From positions 1 to 12,923 of the forward strand of contig DOSQ01000143.1 in the NCBI GenBank assembly GCA_003512125.1: a DNA stretch of 12,923 nt. Direction: 5' to 3'. Below, piece by piece: positions 6,460 to 12,923 of this stretch. The DNA is from Acidaminococcaceae bacterium. GTDB lineage: Bacteria > Bacillota > Negativicutes > Acidaminococcales > Acidaminococcaceae. A program made the position numbers and the translations under genes. The notes under the pieces were generated by a model. The model was given only the letters and a program-made list of their open reading frames with translations. It was not told the origin of the DNA and made no database searches. Numbering within the stretch: the stretch's first letter is position 1; each line of letters starts with the position of its first letter.

Positions 6460-6645
6460 AAAAACACTCCTTTAAATGATAATAGGGCGTTTTATGATGC
6501 TGCGTACGCCGGACGCTGCCCGTTGCTGTAGAAAATAAGAGAGCGCTGATGACTTCGTGCAGTCATAAACCCGTTTCATCAGTGTATCCTTATCAGGCAG
6601 ATGCAACATGGGGCAGTGGAACGAAGATGCCTTTCCGGATATTAA
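6460..6645 (-). promoter_or_regulatory. Long 5' leader of the CDF exporter gene, no known riboswitch recognised
   Basis: From the predicted start near 6645 to the ATG at 6459 there are about 185 untranslated nt. The leader has a hairpin formed by CTGAT/ATCAG and GACT/AGTC around 6582-6546, a distant complement CTGCCC (6615-6610) with GGGCAG (6521-6516), and the palindrome GCGTACGC (6509-6502). CDF genes can sit under Mn (yybP-ykoY) or Ni/Co (czcD) riboswitches. I could not match either consensus, although one GGGCAGC element of the Ni/Co type is present. It also contains the possible small ORF listed separately. Confidence 0.4.
6472..6579 (-). CDS. Possible 35-codon leader ORF upstream of the CDF exporter
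   Basis: An ATG at 6579-6577 preceded by AAGGA (6591-6587) at a 7-nt spacing opens a 35-aa frame ending in TAA at 6474-6472, just 12 nt before the exporter ATG. An in-frame ATG at 6609 would extend it to 45 aa but has no SD. The peptide starts MKRVYDCTKS and ends IIKRPIII; it is basic, with one cysteine and no signal peptide or recognisable domain. The close spacing would allow translational coupling or uORF control of the exporter. It may equally be a chance frame in a structured leader. I do not recognise it. Confidence 0.3.
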   Translation of the reverse strand: MKRVYDCTKSSALSYFLQQRAASGVRSIIKRPIII

Positions 6646-6650
6646 TGACA

Positions 6651-6679
6651 ATAGTAAGGCCGTGAACCGGATTTGTCAA
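6651..6679 (-). promoter_or_regulatory. Promoter of the CDF exporter gene
   Basis: On the minus strand TTGACA (6679-6674) is followed after exactly 17 nt by TACTAT (6656-6651), which keeps the important TA and AT positions. The predicted start is near 6645. Confidence 0.7.
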
Positions 6680-6694
6680 TAGGAATTTTTATCT

Positions 6695-6734
6695 TGTTAA
6701 CATGCGCTAACGCCAGTTAGCATCGGCTTCGCCG
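6695..6734. repeat. Palindrome cluster between divergent promoters (possible operator)
   Basis: TGTTAACA (6695-6702), GCTAAC-GCCA-GTTAGC (6706-6721) and CGGC-TTC-GCCG (6724-6734) lie together, starting 16 nt upstream of the exporter -35 box and more than 100 nt upstream of the valS -35 box. The repeated GTTA(A/G)C core looks like regulator half-sites. No T-tract follows, so they are not terminators. The rest of the 6735-6844 stretch is AT-rich with nothing else recognised. Confidence 0.4.
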
Positions 6735-6844
6735 CATGGTGCATACATCAGGAAAAATGTAAAATTTTTATAAATTATTTTTTGTTTTGTGCCATATACG
6801 CCCGAACGGCTGTGAAGATTTTGTTCTGCGGATTAAAATAGTGC

Positions 6845-6873
6845 TTGACAGCCTTACCTGAGGTTGATAAACT
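6845..6873 (+). promoter_or_regulatory. Promoter of the valS T-box transcript
   Basis: TTGACA (6845-6850) matches the -35 consensus fully and TAAACT (6868-6873) serves as -10 after a 17-nt spacer. Transcription should begin near 6880, just ahead of T-box stem I. Confidence 0.8.
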
Positions 6874-6879
6874 AAAAAA

Positions 6880-7264
6880 GTACAATTTTTTAAAGAAAAG
6901 GCCGGGAACGGGAGGAGTACGGCAGAAAGATCCAAAGAGAGGGCGAGGCTGGTGGAAATCGCCTGGTTGGAATGCCGGAAGGTAGCCCGGGAGCCGGGAC
7001 GCTGAAGTGTGGAGGCACAACTGCTGAAGGAAACATAAATCAGTTTCTTCGTGCTGCTGTATGGGTAAGCGTTTCCGTGTTACACGTTACGTAATCAATA
7101 AGAGCTTTGTCCATGATCAGGCGGACAGCGCATCACACAAATACCGGCCGGTCCGTATTTGCGTATGAAGATGCTGTGTTTCACCTGAACCGTATGGACG
7201 GAGAATTCAGGTGGTACCACGGTCATTCGTCCTGTTGCAATGTTGCAACAGGATTTTTTATTTT
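6880..7264 (+). promoter_or_regulatory. T-box riboswitch (tRNA-Val sensing) controlling valS
   Basis: The leader senses aminoacylation of tRNA-Val and permits readthrough when the tRNA is uncharged. Stem I helices: CGGG 6909-6912/CCCG 6986-6989, CGGCA 6920-6924/TGCCG 6973-6977, TCCAA 6931-6935/TTGGA 6967-6971, and the distal GGCGA 6942-6946/TCGCC 6959-6963. The specifier loop has the loop-E pair AGTA (6916-6919) opposite GAA (6978-6980), followed by valine codon GTA at 6982-6984 and then a purine. The T-box GGTGGTACCACGG is at 7210-7222; its TGGT (7212-7215) would pair with ACCA, predicting discriminator A73. The antiterminator closes with GGACG 7196-7200/CGTCC 7228-7232, sharing bases with the terminator. 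The specifier, the T-box and the downstream valS gene agree with one another. Confidence 0.95.
7230..7264 (+). terminator. T-box conditional terminator
   Basis: TCCTGTTGCAA (7230-7240) and TTGCAACAGGA (7243-7253) form a strong self-complementary stem, followed by TTTTTTATTTT. Its 5' arm includes the CGTCC strand used by the antiterminator, so the two folds exclude each other. Confidence 0.93.
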
Positions 7265-7350
7265 CAGCAAGTTGCTGTTCAATCAGGTTTATACTGAATC
7301 TGGTAAGCAAAAATTTTAACTATATTTATATGCTCACAGGAGGAAAGAAC

Positions 7351-10002
7351 ATGGCAGGAGAGCACAACATTCCCAAAACCTATGACCCCGCGTCGGTGGA
7401 GAAAAAATGGTATCAGTTCTGGGAAGAACACAAATTATTTCATGCGGAACCGGACCCGGACAGGAAGCCGTTTACCATTGTAATTCCGCCTCCCAATATT
7501 ACGGGACAGCTGCATATGGGTCATGCCCTGGACAACACCCTGCAGGATATCCTGATCCGCTGGCACCGGATGATGGGAGACAATACCGTATGGTTCCCCG
7601 GCTACGACCATGCCGGACTGGCAACCCAGATTAAAGTAGAAGAAGAAATTAAAAAGAACGAAGGCCTGACCCGCTATGACCTGGGCCGGGAAGAATTCCT
7701 GAAACGGGTCTGGGCCTGGAAAGAACAGTACAGCAACCGGATCATCGACCAGCTGAAATGCCTGGGCATTTCCTGCGACTGGGACCGGATCCGTTTTACG
7801 CTGGACGAAGGCTGCTCCCGGGCAGTACGGGAAGTGTTTGTTTCCTTATATGAAAAAGGGCTGATCTACCGCGGCACCCGCATTACCAACTGGTGCGTCA
7901 ACTGCAATACGGCGTTAAGCGATATCGAAGTGGAACACAAGGATGACGCAGGCCATCTGTGGTATATCAATTATCCCATCGTAGGCCGGGAAGGCGAGTA
8001 CCTGACCATCGCCACCACCCGTCCGGAAACAATCCCCGGCGATACAGCGGTAGCGGTAAATCCCAAAGACGAGCGGTACGGCAAGCTGGTAGGCGAAAAG
8101 ATCCTGCTCCCGATCATGAACCGGGAGATTCCCATTATTGCGGATGATTACGTAGATACGGAATTTGGTACCGGCGCGGTAAAGATCACGCCGGCCCATG
8201 ACCCCAACGACTATGAGATGAGCCTGCGGCAGAACCTGGAAGCCATCGTGGTCATCGATAAAGACGGTATCATGACCAAAGAGTCCGGACGCTATGAAGG
8301 TCAGGAGCGCTATGAATGCCGTAAAAATATTGTGAAAGACCTGGATGAGCTGGGGCTGCTGGTAAAAATTGAAGACTGCCCCCACTCCGTAGGCCATTGC
8401 CAGCGCTGCGGCGAACCTATCGAAGCCCTGATTTCCACCCAGTGGTTCGTAAAGATGGAGCCGCTGCTGAAAGCCGCAACGGACTGCGTAAAAGACGGGC
8501 GTACCCAATTCGTGCCGGAACGTTTTACCAAGAATTACCTCGGCTGGATGGAAAACATGCACGACTGGTGCATCAGCCGCCAGATCTGGTGGGGCCACCG
8601 GATTCCTGTCTGGTACTGCGACGACTGCGGCGCGGAGATTGCCTCCCGCACGGATCTGGACAAATGCCCGAAGTGCGGCGGCCACGTGCATCAGGACGAA
8701 GACGCCCTGGACACCTGGTTCAGTTCCGCCCTCTGGCCCTTCTCCATCATGGGCTGGCCGGAAAAGACGGAGATCCTGAAACAGTTCTATCCTACCAGCG
8801 TACTGGTGACCGGCTACGACATCATCTTCTTCTGGGTAGCCCGTATGCTGATCATGGGCATGGAATTCATGAAGGACATTCCCTTTGACCGGGTCTTCAT
8901 CCACGGCCTGGTGCGGGACGAGCAGGGCCGCAAGATGAGCAAATCCCTGGGAAACGGTATTGATCCGCTGCAGGTGATCGAGCAGTATGGCTGCGATACC
9001 CTGCGCTTTATGCTGATCACCGGCAATACGCCCGGCAATGATATGCGCTTCTACTGGAGCCGTCTGGAAGCTACCCGGAACTTTGCCAATAAGATCTGGA
9101 ACGCTTCCCGCTTCGCCCTGATGAACCTGGAAGGCTATCAGGCTGACGCGAAACGGGCGCCTTATGAACTGGCGGACAAGTGGATCCTTTCCCGTCTGCA
9201 GGATGTGGCTGCCGACGTGACCTCTCTGCTGGATAAATTTGAACTGGGCGAAGCCGGCCGTACGATTTATGATTTTATCTGGGGTGAGATCTGCGACTGG
9301 TATATCGAACTGGCCAAACCCAGACTGTACGGAAAAGCAGGGGAGGAAGCAAGAGCGACCGCGCAGCAGGTGCTGGTGACCGTGCTGACCGGCGCCATGA
9401 AGCTGCTGCATCCCTATATGCCGTTTATTACGGAAGAAATTTATCAGGCCCTGCCTCATGAAGGAGAAAGCATCATGGTCAGCGCCTGGCCGAAAGCGGA
9501 TCCCGCCCTGCAGGACAAGGCTGCGGAAAAAGGGATGGAAGCGATCATGAACGCCATCCGGTCCATCCGTGAGATGCGGTCCCAGGTGAATGTGAACCCG
9601 GGTAAAAAAGTACCGGCCATCCTGCTGGTATCGGATGAACTGACAGACGTGTTCCGGGAAAATGCCGACTATATCCACCTGCTGGCCAATGTGGATGAAA
9701 TGGATCTGCTGCCGCTGGATGCCGCAAAACCGGAGAATGCCATGGCTTCCGTGAACGCAGGGGTGGAGGTGTATCTGCCGCTGAAGGGCCTGATCGATGT
9801 GGAAGTGGAAACCGCCCGCCTGAACAAAGAGTTAACAGGACTGCAGAAAGAGATGAAGCGCGTCAGCGGGAAACTGCAGAACCAGGGCTTCCTGGCCAAA
9901 GCGCCGAAAGAAGTCGTGGAAAAAGAACAGGCCAAGGCAGAAGAGTTTGCAACCAAGATTAAGACGATTGAAGAACGTCTGACTTACCTGAAAACGATCT
10001 GA
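7351..10002 (+). CDS. valS: Valine--tRNA ligase
   Basis: A class Ia synthetase of 883 aa that charges tRNA-Val in the cytoplasm. HMGH (55-58, within PPPNITGQLHMGH) is the HIGH motif and KMSKS is at 528-532. The CP1 editing domain that hydrolyses Thr-tRNA-Val carries TTRPET (222-227) and GTGAVKITPAHDPND (273-287). Two cysteine clusters are visible: C343/C350/C353, and C423/C426/C439/C442, the second being a clear zinc-ribbon pattern. The anticodon-binding helical domain follows, then a C-terminal coiled coil (about 815-883) typical of ValRS. The ATG at 7351 is chosen because AGGAGG (7338-7343) lies 7 nt before it. The open frame runs back to 7240, but that would begin inside the T-box terminator. 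Expression is set by the T-box upstream; folC follows after 96 nt, probably on the same transcript. Confidence 0.98.
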   Translation: MAGEHNIPKTYDPASVEKKWYQFWEEHKLFHAEPDPDRKPFTIVIPPPNITGQLHMGHALDNTLQDILIRWHRMMGDNTVWFPGYDHAGLATQIKVEEEIKKNEGLTRYDLGREEFLKRVWAWKEQYSNRIIDQLKCLGISCDWDRIRFTLDEGCSRAVREVFVSLYEKGLIYRGTRITNWCVNCNTALSDIEVEHKDDAGHLWYINYPIVGREGEYLTIATTRPETIPGDTAVAVNPKDERYGKLVGEKILLPIMNREIPIIADDYVDTEFGTGAVKITPAHDPNDYEMSLRQNLEAIVVIDKDGIMTKESGRYEGQERYECRKNIVKDLDELGLLVKIEDCPHSVGHCQRCGEPIEALISTQWFVKMEPLLKAATDCVKDGRTQFVPERFTKNYLGWMENMHDWCISRQIWWGHRIPVWYCDDCGAEIASRTDLDKCPKCGGHVHQDEDALDTWFSSALWPFSIMGWPEKTEILKQFYPTSVLVTGYDIIFFWVARMLIMGMEFMKDIPFDRVFIHGLVRDEQGRKMSKSLGNGIDPLQVIEQYGCDTLRFMLITGNTPGNDMRFYWSRLEATRNFANKIWNASRFALMNLEGYQADAKRAPYELADKWILSRLQDVAADVTSLLDKFELGEAGRTIYDFIWGEICDWYIELAKPRLYGKAGEEARATAQQVLVTVLTGAMKLLHPYMPFITEEIYQALPHEGESIMVSAWPKADPALQDKAAEKGMEAIMNAIRSIREMRSQVNVNPGKKVPAILLVSDELTDVFRENADYIHLLANVDEMDLLPLDAAKPENAMASVNAGVEVYLPLKGLIDVEVETARLNKELTGLQKEMKRVSGKLQNQGFLAKAPKEVVEKEQAKAEEFATKIKTIEERLTYLKTI

Positions 10003-10063
10003 CAGGAACGGACATGAGAAAGCGTTAACTGTGGTCTGACAGGGTAACAACAGCAACAGGTTC

Positions 10064-10086
10064 AGCGCCGGCGTAATGCCGGCGCT
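10064..10086 (+). other. GC-rich hairpin in the valS-folC spacer
   Basis: AGCGCCGGC (10064-10072) and GCCGGCGCT (10078-10086) form a perfect 9-bp stem with a GTAAT loop. Only TTC follows, so it is not a good intrinsic terminator. It ends 3 nt before the proposed folC SD and could pause polymerase, protect the valS mRNA end, or affect folC translation. Confidence 0.7.
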
Positions 10087-10088
10087 TC

Positions 10089-10101
10089 GGTGATCACTAT
10101 G
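10089..10101 (+). promoter_or_regulatory. Shifted-register Shine-Dalgarno and ATG of folC
   Basis: There is no GGAGG before folC. GGTGATC (10089-10095) is complementary to GATCACC, the part of the 16S rRNA 3' end just upstream of CCTCC. Its distance to the ATG at 10099 corresponds to the normal 8 nt once the shifted register is counted. This favours ATG 10099 over the in-frame GTG at 10090, which falls inside this SD. Confidence 0.55.
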
Positions 10102-11397
10102 AATTATCAGGAAAGTATTGCATATCTGGATAGTCTGGGGCAGTTTGGCATCCGTCTGGGCATGGACAGGATCCAACAGCTTTTATTTGTGCTGGGCCAT
10201 CCTGAAAATCAGATAAAGACAGTCCATGTGGCCGGTACTAACGGCAAGGGCAGCGTTACTTCCATGATTTCTTCCATTTTTCTGGAAGCAGGGCTGCGGG
10301 TCGGCAAGTTTACCTCCCCGCACCTTGTCCGGTATAACGAGCGCATCCAGATCAATGAAAAAGATATTTCGGATGAAGATTTCGCGAAAGTTTTGACAAC
10401 GGTACGCGAGTTTGCGGATGACCTGGTAAAAAAAGGTGCCTGTGAGCAGCCGACCCAGTTCGAAGTGCTGACAGCGGCGGCATTTCATTACTTTGCCCTG
10501 CAGCAGGTGGATTATGCCGTGATCGAAGTCGGTCTGGGCGGTCTGTGGGATTCTACCAATCTGATCAAGCCGCTGGTCTCTGTCATCACCAATGTAGCGC
10601 TGGACCATACGAAGGTCCTGGGCAGCACGGTAGAGGAGATCTCGATGCAGAAAGCCGGCATCATCAAGGAAAAGGTGCCGGTCGTTACCGGGGCAGAAGG
10701 CACGGCGCTGGGACCGATCCAGGTGATGAGCGCGGTAAAGCAGTCCCCGATCTATGTGTACGGGTACTCTTTTAAAGGAAAGGAACTGGCCGGTTCCATG
10801 GAGGGGCAGCGGTTTATCCTGCAGGCCGGTACCAACTATGCATCGGAATACGAGATACAGCTGCCGGGTGCCCACCAGATCGTCAATGCGTCCCTGGCGA
10901 TTGTAGCGGCAAAAATCGTATCGAAGCAGGATCCGCGCATTACAGAAGAACATCTGCATCTGGGCGCGGCCCATACAAAATGGCCGGGCCGACTGGAAAA
11001 AATCAGCGCGTCGCCGGATGTGATTCTGGACGGGGCCCATAATCCCAATGGGGCGGAAGCCCTGCGGAACGCGCTGGATACATATTATCCGGACAGGAAA
11101 CGGGCTTTTGTCTTCGGCATGATGGGCGATAAAAACGTGGACGAAGTCATCCGGATCCTGTTCCGCCCGGACGATGCGGTGTTCACCGTGCGGGCCGACG
11201 ACGGGCCCCGGGCGGCGGAAGCGGCTGACCTGGCTGCCCGGACCGGCAGCAACGCCACACCGGTGGATACAGTCAGCCGGGCGTACCGGCTGGCCTGTGA
11301 GGCGACGGGAACCGACGGTGTCGTCTGTGTCTGCGGTTCCCTGTATCTGGTGGGGACGTTCAAGGCGAACGTAAGCATAAAAGCGGATTCATTATGA
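10099..11397 (+). CDS. folC: Bifunctional folylpolyglutamate synthase / dihydrofolate synthase
   Basis: A cytoplasmic Mur-ligase-family enzyme of 432 aa that adds glutamate to dihydropteroate and tetrahydrofolate in an ATP-dependent reaction. The P-loop is GTNGKGSV (46-53). TSPHLVRYNERIQIN, shortly after it, is the omega/folate-site signature. VIEVGLGGLWDSTN is the family motif, with Leu-Trp where GGR-x-D is usual. NVALDHTKVLGST and EISMQKAGIIKEKVPVVTG form the ATP and Mg region, and DGAHNPNGAEAL marks the start of the C-terminal domain. Length and motif order are normal. The valS-folC pairing is well known in Bacillus-type genomes and is kept here. Whether this copy does both reactions or only polyglutamylation cannot be read from the sequence. 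Confidence 0.95.
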   Translation: MNYQESIAYLDSLGQFGIRLGMDRIQQLLFVLGHPENQIKTVHVAGTNGKGSVTSMISSIFLEAGLRVGKFTSPHLVRYNERIQINEKDISDEDFAKVLTTVREFADDLVKKGACEQPTQFEVLTAAAFHYFALQQVDYAVIEVGLGGLWDSTNLIKPLVSVITNVALDHTKVLGSTVEEISMQKAGIIKEKVPVVTGAEGTALGPIQVMSAVKQSPIYVYGYSFKGKELAGSMEGQRFILQAGTNYASEYEIQLPGAHQIVNASLAIVAAKIVSKQDPRITEEHLHLGAAHTKWPGRLEKISASPDVILDGAHNPNGAEALRNALDTYYPDRKRAFVFGMMGDKNVDEVIRILFRPDDAVFTVRADDGPRAAEAADLAARTGSNATPVDTVSRAYRLACEATGTDGVVCVCGSLYLVGTFKANVSIKADSL

Positions 11398-11463
11398 ATG
11401 GGCGGCATTCTGTGGTTTTGTGCAGTTTGAAATCCGGGGAAACGGATGGTTTAAGGTGCGGAG

Positions 11464-12783
11464 ATGGGTGAGGATACAGGCGTCACGGTAAAAGAATACA
11501 GAAAGATGCAGAAGTTCCTCTTGCTGATTGCAGGGTGTATCGCCATTGACCAGACCCTGCTCAGCGTTGTGATTTTGCTGGCGCTGTTGTTGGGGTTGCA
11601 TGTTGCATGGAAGGAACGCCATGTTCCGCAGCTGCGCGTCTGGCCGCGCCGGTTAAAATGGTGTCTGCTCCTGCTTCTGGCAACAGGTTATATTTCCCTG
11701 CACAATCCGCTGGTTACCAGACCCCTTGAATGTACGTTTAATTTCCTTTATGTTGTGGGGCAGTATGTGTCCGTAATCTGGCTGGTCACACGTTTCGGGA
11801 ACTGTTTTGCGGGGAAAAGCCCGTTTGAGAGGCCGGCTCCTTACATAGACGGCTTGCCGTTTTGGAAGATCTTTATGCGCCAGCCTTTTCCCGTGCGCAT
11901 GCTGCGTGTCCTGGGATGGGTGGCCGTAGTGTCCGTCCTGGCCGGAATCGGGCAGCACTATTTCGGCGGCGCGACCGATGCGCTGTGGGTTGACCGGGAA
12001 GCGAATCCCCTGCTGCGGAACCGTGTCTTTTCCACCTGGGAAAATCCCAATATCTTTGCCGGCTACTTATGTATCGTGGCAGCCTATATTATGGGGTACA
12101 TCGGCGTGGAGAAAAAATCGCGGAAACGCTGGGAGATGTTTGGCATCCTGCTGCTGGTCCTCCTTTGCGAGGTGTTTACGTTTTCCCGGGGCTTCTGGGT
12201 GGCCATGGTGGCGGAAGTGCTGGCCTTTGTCCTGGTCTTTTACCGGAAAGGGATCCTGTATCTTTGCGGTGTCGCGCTGGCAGGAGCTGCGCTGGCAGGC
12301 CCGGCAGTCTGGCAGCGGCTGGATACGCTCCGGCACGTAACGGAAGATTCTTCGGCCGCCATGAGGCTTGCTTACCTGGAAATTGCCCAGGCGATCGTTG
12401 CGGATCATCCGCTGGGCATCGGCTGGTATAATTACCGCTATGTGTTTCCGGAATACGATTTTTATTTTAAAAATCCGGATGTCATCATGTACCACTGCCA
12501 CAACCTGTTCTTGAATGTTGCGGCGGAACTGGGACTGCCGGGGCTGATCCTGTTTTTATGCGCCTGGTTTTATCTGCTTTATCTGGCGGTAAAACTGGCC
12601 AGGAATGCCAGGTTCTTGTGGGTGAAGGCGTTTTCGGCAGGGTACCTGCTGATGTGTCTGGGCATTATCGTCGGGGGCATCGGGGACCATGTCCTGTTTA
12701 ATGTGCGTATGGGCGTCCTTTTCTGGCTTTTGAATACGATTCTGGTCCTGATCTGGAATTTTAATAGGTTTGCCTCCGAATAA
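11464..12783 (+). CDS. O-antigen ligase / Wzy-type polymerase family membrane protein
   Basis: A 439-aa polytopic inner-membrane protein with about ten hydrophobic segments (for example 17-49, 66-80, 93-110, 148-163, 198-214, 226-241, 244-275, 357-377, 387-407 and 414-433). It carries the sequence marks of the WaaL/Wzy superfamily: ENPNIFAGY (193-201), TFSRGFW (239-245), a large periplasmic-type loop with HPLGIGWYNYR (315-325), and YHCHNLFLNVAAELGLPG (343-360), where HN and E-x-G-x-P-G are typical. Such proteins ligate or polymerise lipid-linked glycans at the outer face of the membrane. Ligase, polymerase and other glycan-transfer roles cannot be told apart by sequence alone. The ATG at 11464 is supported by AAGGTG (11453-11458); M15 at 11506 is an alternative with a weaker SD. 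It lies 66 nt after folC with no terminator between, so it may be co-transcribed with valS-folC. Confidence 0.85.
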   Translation: MGEDTGVTVKEYRKMQKFLLLIAGCIAIDQTLLSVVILLALLLGLHVAWKERHVPQLRVWPRRLKWCLLLLLATGYISLHNPLVTRPLECTFNFLYVVGQYVSVIWLVTRFGNCFAGKSPFERPAPYIDGLPFWKIFMRQPFPVRMLRVLGWVAVVSVLAGIGQHYFGGATDALWVDREANPLLRNRVFSTWENPNIFAGYLCIVAAYIMGYIGVEKKSRKRWEMFGILLLVLLCEVFTFSRGFWVAMVAEVLAFVLVFYRKGILYLCGVALAGAALAGPAVWQRLDTLRHVTEDSSAAMRLAYLEIAQAIVADHPLGIGWYNYRYVFPEYDFYFKNPDVIMYHCHNLFLNVAAELGLPGLILFLCAWFYLLYLAVKLARNARFLWVKAFSAGYLLMCLGIIVGGIGDHVLFNVRMGVLFWLLNTILVLIWNFNRFASE

Positions 12784-12836
12784 CGAAGCATAAGAAAATG
12801 ATTCCGGTCAAAAAATTGCGAATTGTGTAACTTATC

Positions 12837-12865
12837 TTGCACAAAATTTTGATAATTGGTAAAAT
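12837..12865 (+). promoter_or_regulatory. Promoter directed out of the right end of the window
   Basis: TTGCAC (12837-12842), a 17-nt spacer and TAAAAT (12860-12865) form a good housekeeping promoter, with a predicted start near 12872. Its gene lies beyond the window. The 140-nt tail after the last gene otherwise shows only an AT-rich inverted repeat (AATAAAA/TTTTATT near the end) and no convincing terminator. Confidence 0.65.
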
Positions 12866-12923
12866 CATTGCAAAGAATGAATTTGATCTGCAATAAAAAG
12901 CGCCTTTTATTCTGAAAAACCGG

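Noticed and set aside
7240..7350. N-terminal extension of ValS by 37 codons
   Set aside because: It would start inside the T-box terminator stem, has no SD, and lacks similarity to ValRS; AGGAGG directs the start to 7351.
7915..9678. 587-codon open frame on the minus strand opposite valS
   Set aside because: It is wholly antisense to a clearly identified ValS, has no SD or recognisable domain, and reflects strong codon bias of the plus-strand gene.
10183..11040. 285-codon minus-strand frame opposite folC
   Set aside because: Antisense shadow of folC without SD or known motifs.
1..12923. Mobile element, phage or CRISPR content
   Set aside because: No transposase, integrase, terminal inverted repeats, att-like duplications or regularly spaced repeats were seen; all large genes are core functions.

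Overview
The window reads as chromosomal core DNA from a Firmicutes-lineage bacterium with an outer membrane, most likely a member of the Negativicutes (inference). The Firmicutes character comes from the clpX-lon-engB gene order, a T-box in front of valS, valS followed by folC, and strong SD sequences. The didermic hint is an O-antigen ligase/polymerase-type membrane protein at the right end. Base composition and codon use look even across all genes, and there are no insertion sequences, integrases, CRISPR arrays, rRNAs or tRNAs.

Layout. 1-4992 (+): the 3' part of clpX, then lon (TTG start), an FAD-dependent dehydrogenase with a four-cysteine cluster, and the ribosome-assembly GTPase engB, closely spaced like an operon for protein quality control and ribosome biogenesis. 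4993-5529: a gene-free stretch holding the most interesting element, a free-standing structured RNA of about 218 nt with a perfect consensus promoter (TTGACA-17-TATAAT), its own terminator, a likely pseudoknot and no gene downstream to control; a bidirectional terminator follows. 5530-6459 (-): a cation diffusion facilitator exporter, with a roughly 185-nt leader that contains a possible 35-codon ORF. 6680-6844: a spacer between divergent promoters, carrying palindromes. 6845-10002 (+): promoter, complete T-box (GUA valine specifier, UGGU acceptor bulge, antiterminator and terminator) and valS. 10099-11397 (+): folC, with a hairpin and an unusual SD register before it. 11464-12783 (+): the O-antigen ligase-like protein. 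12784-12923: a gene-free tail with a good promoter firing out of the window.

Functionally, ClpX and Lon are the unfolding and proteolysis arm, EngB builds the 50S subunit, ValS charges tRNA-Val under feedback from uncharged tRNA-Val, FolC makes folylpolyglutamate, the CDF protein exports divalent metals, and the last protein probably acts in surface polysaccharide assembly. The RNA at 5084-5301 resembles, from memory only, the raiA class of bacterial ncRNAs, and part of its core also resembles a stretch of the cobalamin riboswitch. Neither assignment could be tested here, so it should be treated as an unassigned structured RNA until a covariance search is run.
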